Source of the DNA: Atrina japonica | Lineage: Eukaryota; Mollusca; Bivalvia; Pterioida; Pinnidae | Direction: 5' to 3' | NCBI GenBank assembly: GCA_030159075.1 | Contig: BROG01000042.1 | Location: 558,501 to 622,500, forward strand | DNA length: 64,000 bases | Part shown: piece by piece, positions 20,370 to 31,326 of the stretch | How the letters are laid out: each line of letters opens with the position of its first letter | How positions within the stretch are numbered: position 1 is the first letter of the stretch | Notes under the pieces: generated by a model | Database searches by the model: none | The model's input: only the letters and a program-made list of their open reading frames with translations | What the model was told of the DNA's origin: nothing | Translations under genes and position numbers: made by a program

Positions 20370-21233
20370 TAAGCAATTAGCGCTCCCTGCACCACCTGTA
20401 GTAAGTGAACAAACTTCGGAAAACCACACCCAGAGAGTAGGACAACAATGGTCTCAACATAGGGAACAGGAAAACTAGTGGGCTCTTCTTATAAGGAAGC
20501 CAGTAAGAAGAGCTGTAGTAACAAATTAGGAAAAAGTCAGGTAGATAACTCTTGTAGTAAATTAGATAAAAATTATGAAATTCAATTGGCGGGAAATCCA
20601 AGTTCATGTGTATTATGGATTCAAAAACAAAAATTTAGAACATTAGTAGATACAGGAGCAGAAGTTTCATTAATTAGTAAAAAGTGCTTCCAAAATCTTC
20701 CAATCAAGGTTAAGGTTATTAATGAAAAACCAAATCTCAGGGCAGTGAATGGTCAGTCACTTAATGTTATAGGTGCAGTAAATATTAAATTTACGATGAA
20801 TAAAGTGACCATGAATCACAAGTTTTATGTCACCGATAATTTGAATAGAAACTTTATCCTTGGTAGGGACTGGTTAAGACAGAATGGAGTAAGATTATAC
20901 TTTGATTTAGGTTGCTTGAGAATAGGGAGAACCTATGTCAAATTTGAAGATGACACTCACATATCATCCATATTAAGAGTATCAAAAACAACTTCATTAA
21001 GACCACAGAGTAAGACAATATGTTTTGTTAGGACAAATAGAGCATTTAACAGGAGAAATAAAGAAAATTTTGAAATCTCAAGTATCAATGATGGATGTCT
21101 TTTAGATGACCCAGGACTTGTAGTTCAAGAATCAATAGGAAAAGTAACGGGAAATAGAAACATTCCAGTATTAGTAGTTAATCAAACAAATAAATTTTAT
21201 AGGTTAAACAGAGGTCAATTGTTAGAAGGTTAG
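20370..21233 (+). pseudogene. Gypsy gag end and aspartic protease
   Basis: About 20370-20478 reads as the disordered end of gag in one frame to a stop. The protease frame opens at 20478. The catalytic triad is D-T-G-A at about residues 57-60 in T-L-V-D-T-G-A-E-V-S-L-I-S. A later F-I-L-G-R-D-W-L segment (about 20850-20880) is the conserved I-L-G-x-D/N flap-side motif. The protein would process the Gag-Pol polyprotein. The frame ends at TAG 21231-21233. Coding continues in another frame, so a base is missing or extra near 21230. Confidence 0.85.
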
Positions 21234-22935
21234 GGCTTTAGAAATAGATGAGATACAAGTAGAATCAACAGCCTTAAGTCCAGAAAACACAGTAGGAGAT
21301 GTAGATTCTTTTAAAGATATTGATGCGCCTTCAGAGTATAAAAGAAGTATTTTTAGTCTGTTACAAGAAAACAAAGATATTTTTGCAAAAACCGATGCAG
21401 AGTTAGGTCATACAAGTTTACAGTGAAAATGAAAATAGATACAGGGGACCATCCACCAATCAGAAATAGGCCGTATAGAACACCCCTTAACAAACGACAA
21501 GTAATTGACAAGGCAGTAGATGAAATGTTAGATGCAGGTATTATAGAAAGGTCAAGGTCAACATGGGCTTTTCCATTAGTTGTAGTTGGTAAGAAAGACG
21601 GATCTAAAAGAATGTGTGTAGACTTTAGATCTTTGAATAAAATAGTGAAACCTATATCATTCCCTTACCATTGATTGATGACATCTTAGCTAGGTTGGGA
21701 AAAGCCAAATATTTCAATAGTTTAGATCTTAAAAGTGGGTATTGGCAAGTACAAATGGATGAAGATAGTAAAGAAAAAACAGCATTTACTTGTCACAAAG
21801 GGTTATTTCAGTTTAATGTAATGCCCTTTGGGTTAAGTAATGCTCCTGCTGTCTTCCAAGAACTCATGAATATAGTATTACAAGAATGTGAGGACTTTGC
21901 CACTGCTTACTTAGATGACATTTTAATATTTTCAAAAGACTCAGAAGAACATCTTAGGCATATTCAAGTAGTGTTTGATAAGATCAGGCAGCATGGTCTA
22001 AAAATGAAGTTGAAGAAATGTAGTTTCTTTAAGAAAGAAATAGAATATTTAGGTTTTATTGTTAGTGACCGGGGAGTAAAACCCAATGAAAAGAAAGTCA
22101 AAGCCATAAGAACATTACCTGTACCAAAGAATGTAAGAGAAGTTAGGGGATTTATTGGCATGTGTAGTTATTATAGGAGGTTCATACCAAATTTCTCAAA
22201 GATAGCAGAACCTTTGATTGAGTTGACTAAGAAATATGCTAGATTTAGATGGTCAAAAGAATGCCAGGTAGCCTTTGATTTTCTCAAAGATAGTTTAACC
22301 GTAGTACCTTTGTTAGCTTATCCTGATACAAACAAACCCTATGTGTTATACACAGATGCTAGTGATACTTGTGTAGGTGCTTGTCTTACACAGATTACAA
22401 ATACTGGGGAAGAAAAACCTATCTATTATCTGTCTCACAAATTAAGCAAATCTCAGACAAAATGGTCAACAATAGAAAAAGAATGTTTGGAATAGCATTT
22501 GCTCTTAAGAAATTAGACTTATATTTACATGATGCTCAGTTTGTGGTACGTACAGATAACCGTCCCTTAAAGTATTTATTAGATTCACCTAGGCAAAATA
22601 AGAAAATACAACAATGGGCTCTCAGTATCGCAGGCTACAACTGTAAGATTGAGTATATAGAAGGTAGATTTAACTGTTGCGCTGACTTGTTGTCAAGAAT
22701 ACCAGACAGTCAAGAAACAATTGATAATTCTGAATCAGAGTCAGACACAGAAATAGAAATAGATGATAGATTTCTAGAAGTAGGAGCACTAAATTCAAAC
22801 AAATTCACTCCAAAGAAATACGCTAGCTGTAAGATAGATCCACCTGATGATTTAGTTAAGCCATTTATAGATCTTCCAGGGGATATAGATATAAAGACAG
22901 AACAAGAAAATGATGAAAAAAATAGCAAAACTTAA
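21234..22935 (+). pseudogene. Gypsy reverse transcriptase and RNase H, broken frames
   Basis: RT shows the R-x-R-P-Y-R-T-P start, S-L-D-L-K-S-G-Y-W-Q-V motif A, F-x-V-M-P-F-G-L-S-N-A-P motif B, and the Y-L-D-D catalytic motif at about 21908-21919. The G-F-I-G-M-C-S-Y-Y-R-R-F thumb region follows. RNase H has L-Y-T-D-A-S-D and, after a break near 22487, a second acidic part and V-R-T-D-N-R-P-L. Breaks near 21425, 21665 (one T short in a T run) and 22487 (one G short) are all single-base and homopolymer-linked. Catalytic residues are kept. Confidence 0.9.
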
Positions 22936-24466
22936 GATAAAATTGGACAATGGAGGGGCTACTAAAAGGGAACAAAACAGTTTAATAGTAATAGATGGTT
23001 TGTTATACTTTTTATCTCAACAAGATTCAGAAGATCCAAAACTTAGATTGTACATACCTGAAAATTTAGAAAACATTGTCATTAAACAACATCATGACTT
23101 TGCAGGACATATGGCAGTAGATAAAACATGATATCATTAGACCAAAATACTATTTTCCAAAAATGTATCAAAAATTGCACAAATATGTAGATCAATGTGT
23201 AACATGTCAAACTAGAAGTCAAAAGAAAACACATCCACCTCTTAAGGAAACGGATATTCCACCTTATCCTTTCGCAAAAATTGGTCTAGATCTATCAGGA
23301 CCATACCCCACCATCTTATCAGGTAACAAATATATTGTATCATTCATAGATCTATATTCTGGATGGCCAGAAGCTTTTAGTGTACCAAATAAATCAGCTG
23401 ATAATATAGTCCATCTTATATTAGAAGAAATATTTCTAAGATACGGTTGCCCACTTTCAGATACTAACAGATAATGGGTCAGAAAATGTAAACAAAGCAG
23501 TACAAGAAACACTTAAAGAGTTAAATATAGACCATATCACAACATCTTATTATAGTCCTCAAAGTAATGGCAAGGTAGAAAGATTTCATAGAACTTTACA
23601 TGATGTAATGGCTAAGAAAATATCTGATGATGTCCAAACTTGGGACTTAGATTTAAATCAGACATTAGCAGCAATTAGATTTCATTCAAATGAATCGACC
23701 CTTTTACTTGCTATATAATAGGGATGTAGTATTACCATTAGATACAATTCTTAAACCTAGAAGAAAGTACAATGGGGAAGATCAATATAAAATAGCACTA
23801 CAGCAGCAACATAAAGCTTTTACGTTAGTACACAAAAACTTAGAAGAAGCTAAGAAAAGACAAAAGAAATATGCGGATAGGGGTAGTCAAGAAATTAATT
23901 TCAAGGTAGGAGATCCAGTGTATATTAAGAATCAAAGAAAAACCAGTAAATTAGATAATGAATGGACACCTTATTACAGAATTATTGAAGAGAAAGGACC
24001 TCTAAGTTTCATAGTGAAAAACCAGTTGACAGGAACGACAACTAAGACACATGCTCGACATCTTAGGTTAGCTAATTTAGATGATTGGGAGATACCCCAA
24101 GATAAACTAAACAAACCTTTAAGAAAATCAACATATGTAGTACCTCCAGATTCAGAATCTTCAGATGATGAAATTGATAAGAATAAAAGTAAAGATATTG
24201 TAAAGAGATCTAGGCAAATTCGAGATGACTCAGACAGTGAGGATGATATTCCTTTAGCAGAATTAAAAAGAATATACAGAAACACAAAGTTAGATAATAG
24301 AGAAACGTTAACACAACAAGACATTAAAACAGAAAACAAAGAAATAAATAAGGATAATGATACAGAAGACAAAGAAATAAATGAGATTAAAAGTAAAAAA
24401 AAGATTGGTAGACGAGATAGACCCTACTATAAAAGGAATATTAATAACTTTAAATTCGACTTTTGA
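22910..24466 (+). pseudogene. Gypsy integrase, broken frames
   Basis: Zn-binding HHCC (H-H-D-F-A-G-H ... C-V-T-C) spans about 23090-23205. The catalytic core has D in G-L-D-L-S-G-P (23288), D in the T-D-N-G-S-E segment just after a break near 23464, and E in G-K-V-E-R-F-H at about 23580. A C-terminal G-P-L-S-F-I-V-K GPY/F-like module lies near 24000. The long charged tail (poly-acidic S-D-S-E-D-D and lysine runs) to 24466 is unusual. No chromodomain is evident. Breaks occur at about 23128, 23464 and 23695. Confidence 0.88.
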
Positions 24467-24568
24467 TAACATGTGCAAGAATAACTTGACTATGTTTGAT
24501 AAAATGTGTAAGACAATGAAAAGTCTTAAGTTATAAAACAAATAATGTGATATAATTACAGGAAAACT

Positions 24569-24958
24569 TTGATCGATAAGTATAAGAAAGAAAAATTAAA
24601 ATTATTTTGGAGATATAAACAAAGTTTTCCGCAGCATGATAAGATTAAAATTCCTAAGACATTAAAACCGATAAAGGAAATTAACTTAGATAGTTTGATA
24701 AATGAATTAAAACTAGAAGAGATGCAACCAATGCTAGAAGACAGTTTTTGGCATAAATACGGAACATACTTTTTGATACCCATAATGTCAGTTTTGATGA
24801 TTATAATGTTTAAGTGTAGGAAAAGAATTAGAAATAAATGTAGGTGTAGGTGTTTCGGACCTTGTCTCAAAAGGAAAAATAAAGATAATAAATGGTCAAG
24901 TGATAGGGGAAAGGAGGAGTTGAGCCTTCTAAGTCTTCTACGTCTTCCAATGGGCTAG
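24569..24958 (+). CDS. Membrane-spanning extra ORF of the Gypsy element
   Basis: 129 codons. A basic, lysine-rich N-terminal half is followed by one membrane span (about residues 70-90, F-L-I-P-I-M-S-V-L-M-I-I) and a Cys/Arg-rich tail (K-C-R-K-R-I-R-N-K-C-R-C-R-C). The layout (ectodomain-like part, span, short basic cysteine-rich tail) resembles the end of an envelope-like protein. No fusion peptide or furin site is visible and the ectodomain is short. It may be a truncated env-like gene. Not recognised further. Confidence 0.4.
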   Translation: MIDKYKKEKLKLFWRYKQSFPQHDKIKIPKTLKPIKEINLDSLINELKLEEMQPMLEDSFWHKYGTYFLIPIMSVLMIIMFKCRKRIRNKCRCRCFGPCLKRKNKDNKWSSDRGKEELSLLSLLRLPMG

Positions 24959-25165
24959 AACCTTCAACCACACCAGAAACACAGTGAATCAGAACCAAAC
25001 AGTCAGTCAATTACAAACGCAAGGAGTACAGATAATGACATTATTAGTTACATACAAGATCGTGTTAGTCAACGAGCAAGAAAAACAGCAAGCATATACC
25101 AAGAAAACCAGGACATTCGAACTGAACAAAAAGTACACGCTTATCCAGACATAAAATTATGCAGA

Positions 25166-25552
25166 ATGTACCTCAAGGACAAATATAACATGGACTTAAT
25201 AACTGAAAACAATCAAACCGGTAGCAGCAAAGATCACAGCAAAGAAAACAGTAGTGAAACAAAAACAATGGAAACAGATAAAAAGAACAAAATTGAAAAA
25301 CTATATCCAGACTTGAAATCATGTGAAACACATGAAAATAGTAACAATGAAGAAAATGATAATACCGAAAACAAATTGTACCAGAATCAATTGTACCAGA
25401 ATCAAAAGGAGGAAACAGATGATGTAAATCAAGGGAAACTAGCCGACGGGAGATCGTCGATAGAAGATATCGAGATTGATGAGAGCAATTGGTTTCAATC
25501 GAGAAACCCGATCAACAAGACTGTTGGAACTAGTTTTCATTATACAAAGTAA
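25166..25552 (+). CDS. Acidic, disordered extra ORF of the Gypsy element
   Basis: 128 codons rich in Glu, Asn, Lys and Ser (low-complexity N-N-E-E-N-D-N-T-E-N). It contains a short duplicated L-Y-Q-N-Q block from an 11-12-bp tandem repeat near 25377-25400. No domain. It could be the remnant of a longer frame starting near 24960, since the intervening DNA is also open in pieces. Confidence 0.35.
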   Translation: MYLKDKYNMDLITENNQTGSSKDHSKENSSETKTMETDKKNKIEKLYPDLKSCETHENSNNEENDNTENKLYQNQLYQNQKEETDDVNQGKLADGRSSIEDIEIDESNWFQSRNPINKTVGTSFHYTK

Positions 25553-25689
25553 CGGAGAGAAAAGAAATTCGACTCACTGGAGAATGGAAACAATTAAAAC
25601 TTTATATTGCAATAATCACAGTGAAATGTGAATATACATAAGTAAAGATAATCCAGGAGAAGTCGGGGAGTTTTATACAAAAGGAGGAC

Positions 25690-25875
25690 ATTTTCCTTAG
25701 AAACAGGTTTTTGTGCACAGGACGGAGGACTTTCCGTGGACATTTATTACAAGACGGAGGACTTTCCGTGGACATTTATTACAAGACGGAGGATTTTCCG
25801 TGGACATTTATTACAAGACGGAGGATTTTCCGTGGATATTTAATTTCAAGACGGAGGATTTTCCGTGGATATGGC
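25690..25875. repeat. 32-bp tandem repeat inside the Gypsy element
   Basis: Five copies of 'gacggaggactttccgtgga' plus 'catttattacaa' with slight variation. The GGACTTTCC core is NF-kB-like and is repeated in each unit. It lies about 470 bp before the 3' LTR. Confidence 0.9.
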
Positions 25876-26337
25876 CAATAAGATATAATTAAAGTAATTT
25901 TGCAGATGAACTGTAAATAAACATTGCTCATAAATATTACTATGACTGAATATGTGAATCAGTGTATGAGGTTCACATGTATTATTATATGTTTAGCTTA
26001 TATTTTTAATTATGATGATAATTAGTAATAATGACAAAATGAACTTTGAATAATTGATATGAACATTATGAAACAAACGTTAAATGATTATTGAAATGAT
26101 ATTCAAAAGCATGAATTGTATATAAAAATAATTGTTGTTAAATATCTAAGTCATGATATCCAGGTCACGATTTATTATATAAAATCCAGGTCAAATTGTA
26201 TTTGTATTTTAACCATCTAAGTTACACCAATGGGGAAATTTATGAAACACAGAAGTTAATAAGAATATTATAATTTTAAAGTATTTATATAAATGAAATT
26301 TTTATAATTAATAAAAATTTCAGAGGATAGGGACGTT

Positions 26338-26989
26338 TGTAACAATATGAGGTACGGGAGATAATACTTTATCCGAAATTATATGAATGATGAAATTGGT
26401 GTACCTTGGATGATAATGACATGCACTTAAGAATACGGGCAGCTAAATTATAATTAGGTTACACATAAAATGATGTTGACAGTTATTTAGATATAGAAAT
26501 TCCAAATCCCAAATTGAAATCAGCATTAACATTTAAATTACTATTTCGAAAAAAACAACTTGTCAACACCTTTACAGAATTAGAGCAGCAATCGCAGCTG
26601 CAAAGATAAGGGTCAACATTTGTCATCACTACTCTTAGTAAACAAGTTTTGATTGCAATGTTAAAGAATACAATGCACTACAATTCGTACTAATTTGATG
26701 GGGTAAAAAGATCACTAGAGGTTAAGTTTGGACAGATTTTGATCCAACCAGCGCCAGTATTCTTTAGACTGTATGTGAGATGAAGCTTCTGGAATTTTGG
26801 TGTTTTGCGTGGGGTAAATTTCCAAATCATATAAAAGCATCAAGATTCCAAAAGCGAGAGAGACCGATTTGAGAGCGAAGAGAGCACGCCACTACTCTCT
26901 ATTACATTGTTACCAATGCTGCATCTCTAAATAAAAGACTATACGATCATCGCTGTTATTGATATCTGTAGTATTGAGAGAAGGTTACA
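26338..26989 (+). repeat. 3' LTR (652 bp)
   Basis: Starts TGTAAC and ends GTTACA, preceded by a short purine-rich tract (cagaggataggg, 26321-26332). An AATAAA-like signal (aataaaagac) lies near 26928. Its first 161 bp match the 5' remnant. Confidence 0.88.
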
Positions 26990-27319
26990 CATCATCTAAT
27001 CAATGTTCATTCACTCTAGACCTCAAAAACCCATATCTATACAGTTTATGATAGTTCAGATCCATACAAGCTATACAGAGTGATCGACCTTTGTACATAC
27101 TCTACAATTCTTAGTACAAGTCTTAGTTTCAAGCTTGAGTCGAGCTCGGCCTTCCGCTTATCGCGGATGTGCACTTGCGCACTCTCACCGACGGTGGCGC
27201 CACCAACTACTAGTTTCACAAACCTGGAAAAACTCAAAGTTTCGGTTCTAAAAATAGATTCACTCTCAGTTCAAAAATGAAAACACCAAACTTTCTCTAG
27301 CCGTTGACTTCTCGGGAAC

Positions 27320-27660
27320 TCTCGTGACCCCTACCTCTTGTAACGATGGCTCTCATTGGCTCGTTAGCCAAGATGGCCGCCTCCACAACCTTTCACTTCC
27401 GGTCATAGACACGCCTCCGAGCTTAACGATTGACTCTTTCTCCTTATTGCCATGACAACAGGACCTCACTTCCAGTATGTCGCATTTCCGGTATGACATC
27501 ACTTCCGGTATGACGCACTTCCGGTTATAACGTCACAGGCGGCTCCATGGCGCGCATTTGAATTGACTAATCAGAAGCCAGTATTCTGATGACGTCATCA
27601 ACAGCGCCACTGGTGGCGCCCCCTAGTGGAAAATTCAAATGGCGCGCCATGGAGCTACCT
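27320..27660. promoter_or_regulatory. Motif-dense GC-rich block: YY1, ETS, CRE and CTCF-like sites in a hairpin
   Basis: Direct reading shows aagatggccgcc (YY1-like, about 27370) and then four to five ETS-type cores (cacttccggt) spaced about 17 bp between 27393 and 27535. A perfect palindrome TGATGACGTCATCA lies at 27587-27600. TGGCGCCCCCTAGTGG at 27614-27629 differs from the CTCF core at about two positions. The last two lie in the 67-bp loop of an inverted repeat (27542-27564 against 27632-27655, one base bulged). It may be a promoter or boundary of an unseen gene, or a repeat carrying such sites. Confidence 0.5.
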
Positions 27661-28173
<513 letters not shown>

Positions 28174-28485
28174 ATGATCTCATGTACGGTATGTCCAACT
28201 GTAACCAGTCTCTTTACTGGTAGCATAGTACACATTCTATTGTTGGTTCCGTTTCTACCTGTGATGGCTATTTAACGGTTTTGGGGTTCCCGGGAGTCCG
28301 CAGTCAAATTCATTTAAAACATGCGGAATAAACTGTCGAAAATATCTACAATAAAATGTATTATAGAGCAAATGACTTGGCAATTTAGCAATGTTTATCC
28401 TAAGACTGATTTGACCATACATTAAGGTTACTATATTTTTGTTTGGAATTATACATATTTCGTCCTATTCTAGCTACATGCTGGC

Positions 28486-29625
28486 TTTTTCAGCTCACCT
28501 GAACCGAAGGCTCAAGTGAGCTATTGTAATCACTCCCCGTCCGTAAACTTTTCATATTTTCGACTTCTTCTCTGAAACCACTGAAGGGATTTTGACGAAA
28601 CATGGCAGAAAGCCAGTGCTCAAGATCCTTTACCAAGTTTGTAGTGTTCAGCTAGATTGGTCCAGGGGTGGATCCAGGGCAGAGCAGAATAGGTCCCAAA
28701 AGGTACACCTCTTTAAATATCTTCTTCTCCAGAACCACTACATGAATTGAAAAACGGATTGTTTTTTAGTGATCTACATGGATGTATGATTCAAGTTTGT
28801 ATTTTTCATAAAATCGGAATATTAATTTTTGACGCGTTATTGAAGTCTTTTCAGACTTTGTCATTTTCATTCATTTTTGCATGAATTCCTCATTATCTCC
28901 CCTTGCATTCACTTTGATGCTTTCATTTATTGTGTTTTACTTGTGTAATTAGGTGAAGAAATGTTTTTGTGCAAGAATTTTGCCGAAATTTAATTTCTAA
29001 AAATTTTTTAAGACTGCAAAAAAGAGGGGGTGCATTTTTCACACTATCAGCTTTGGTTTAAAAACTACTGAAGGAAGTTTAATGTAACTTAACAGGAAGC
29101 AAGTGCTCGAGGTCCTTTATTAGGTTTGTAGTTTTCGGCCAGATTGGCCCACGGATGGATCCAGGGCGGGACAGAATAAGTCCCAGAAGGTACCCTCTTT
29201 AAAAATCTTTTCCAGACCCACTACATGAATTGAAAAACAGATTGTTTCTGAGTGATCTATAAGGATGCATGATTTAAGTTAGAATTTTTCATAAAAATCG
29301 GAATGTTAATTTTTGATGCGTTTTGAGGTCTTTTCAGACTTTATTGTTTTCATTTAATTTTGCATGATTTTCTCAATTATTTCCCCTTGCATTCACTTTG
29401 ATGCTTTCATTTATTGTGTTTTACTTGTAATTAGTGGAAGAAATGTTTTTGTGCAAGAATTTTGCCAAAATGTAATTTCTAGATTTTTTTTAAATTTCTT
29501 TAAACACCAATATTTATGTTTCAGATCAGCCTACATTTACATATTCTTCTTGGTCTTCTTTCCACATTTGTAGATGGTTCTCAGGTAATTGATTGAGGCT
29601 CTTTTGGGCCTCTTGTCATGATTTA
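28486..29625. repeat. Dispersed bivalve repeat with internal duplication
   Basis: Starts with a self-complementary 'agctcacctgaaccgaaggc' type end and finishes near 'gaggctcttttgggcctctt'. The inner about 450 bp is present twice (about 28600-28980 and 29090-29465, offset about 487), sharing 'tggatccagggc' and 'ccactacatgaattgaaaaa'. Non-coding, probably a non-autonomous DNA element. Confidence 0.65.
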
Positions 29626-30880
29626 ATGATCGATGTGACTACTTTTAAAGCCTTTGCCACTCGCCCCTCTGAGGCAGGGAGACATTATGGTACATGCATA
29701 TGTATGTTTATGCCCTTGAATGGTCCGTATTTCCAAAGACACTAATCTTGTTCAATCCGAATAAGGAAACTGCACATCATAGACCATTAATCTTCTATAC
29801 AGGATAGAGTTGTGTGGACAGGAAATAACATCTCACCTCTGGAAAATATATGACGGTCGGTTCCCGAACCTGAAACGTTCATGTTGAAGATTGAACACTG
29901 TACGAAATGAGATTATCTGTCCGTTCAATTTGAGCTATTTTCTCCAGTTATTGCGACTTCCAAGAAAACTAAGTTTAATTCCTTCATGTAATTTTGGCGT
30001 CCCAATTTGAATTGATAGAAGAAAAACTAGGTTATACTCATTAATGTGATTTCGGCGCTATCAAACCTGTTTTTTCTCAATTAAACCTATATTTTCTCCA
30101 GTTAATATGGGTTATTGCGAAAAACTAGGTTTAACTGATAAATTACAAAATACGTTAAACCTAGTTTTTCTCCAGGTAAACATGATTTTTCTCAGTTATA
30201 TCTAGGTTTGTTTTTGTCCAGTTAATGCAAGCTACGAGAAAAACTGGAAATTGTGACGTCAAAATCACATTAATGGGTAAACCATATTTTATCTCGTAAC
30301 TCGCAACTGGAGGAAAACTAGGATTGACAGAGAAAACTAGAAGTAACTGAGAAAAACTAGGTTTAACTGATTCATATTATTTTGGCTTGTCATAAGTTTG
30401 ATGATATGTATGTTACCAATGCATCTGTTTTTGTTGTTGTTGTTTTGAACGGTGTTTTACGATACATTCAGCAATTTTGTTACTGTATGTGTAATTAAAT
30501 TAGCGCACTCATAATGTAGCAATCTCAAGGGGTATAGACTTATTAGCGCTTTGTCGTGTATACAGAATGACAGGATGGAGAATTTTTAGCGCTGCCCTTT
30601 AATTAGGGCAATCTTGAGCGCGAAAGGCGCTAATAGTGAATTTACCGCTAAAATAAATACACGTACAGTATATGGATGTCGACCAGGTTTTAATTGTGGA
30701 TGAGCGTACCCGGTTACGATGTATTCTGGAAAAAAAACCGGCCTTCCGCAAGTAAACCGGCAAACTTACTCTCCAAACCAGCTTAGGTTCTAGAGGAACT
30801 GAAATCCTCAGGTGTAATGTAAACAGACCTGGGCTTTGGCTCTGTATATAAAACTAAACAATATATACTGTGGAATTGTC
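29626..30880. other. Non-coding DNA with degenerate 'actaggttta' repeats
   Basis: Between about 29950 and 30370 the words 'aaaactaggttta' and 'taaacctagtttttctc' recur on both strands, giving several possible hairpins. The rest is AT-rich without features. A minus-strand AATAAA (30882-30887) probably serves the NQO gene. Confidence 0.45.
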
Positions 30881-31047
30881 ATTTATTGACTAAATGACAA
30901 AATCAAATTAAAACAATATTTGAATATCATTAAATACAGTTAAATACAGTTAACATCAACCCACGCAGTAATCTAATACAAACACAGCAAATATAGTCGT
31001 GGTACCTCTGTTTACAGACTGTGTTTGATACACATATTTGAGTGGGT

Positions 31048-31326
31048 CTATTCGGCGGGTACTATCTTTCCCATGTGGTGTCCAATGGACGGTACAGTGT
31101 CCTGTTCACTTTCTCTTTCAATGAAACCGTCCTTTAAAACAAACCCTTTTTGTGGATCAAAATTATTTAAGGCAATGAAAGTTTGAGGTTCTTCATTAAA
31201 GATGTTGTCGAGTCTTGTTTTCCAGGATTGAAGTGCCCTTTCTCGTTCTAAACTGTCTTTCATTTGAGGTGCATATGATACCTGAGGTTTCAAAACATCA
31301 AAACCACAAAATCGCAGTGTACCATA
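31048..31326 (-). CDS. NQO: NQO exon 4 (last)
   Basis: Acceptor ttttcag ends at 31327. Codes Y-G-T-L-R-F-C-G-F-D-V-L to the stop at 31048-31050. It includes the family's W-K-x-R-L-D-N-I-F motif and the I-G-H-H-M-G-K-I-V-P end. 92 residues. Confidence 0.88.
   Translation of the reverse strand, partial: YGTLRFCGFDVLKPQVSYAPQMKDSLERERALQSWKTRLDNIFNEEPQTFIALNNFDPQKGFVLKDGFIERESEQDTVPSIGHHMGKIVPAE

Larger units (their letters stand above)
20209..26989 (+). mobile_element. Gypsy-type LTR retrotransposon with truncated 5' LTR
   Basis: Bounded by TG...CA ends (TGTAAC at 20209 and GGTTACA ending at 26989) and by a 4-bp target duplication, catc, at 20205-20208 and 26990-26993. The order inside is protease, reverse transcriptase, RNase H, integrase, which is the Gypsy order, then two further frames and a 652-bp 3' LTR. 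The 5' LTR is cut after 161 bp and joins the end of gag, so most of the LTR, the primer site and nearly all gag are missing. Pol carries about six single-base frame breaks, mostly at homopolymers. Confidence 0.88.
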
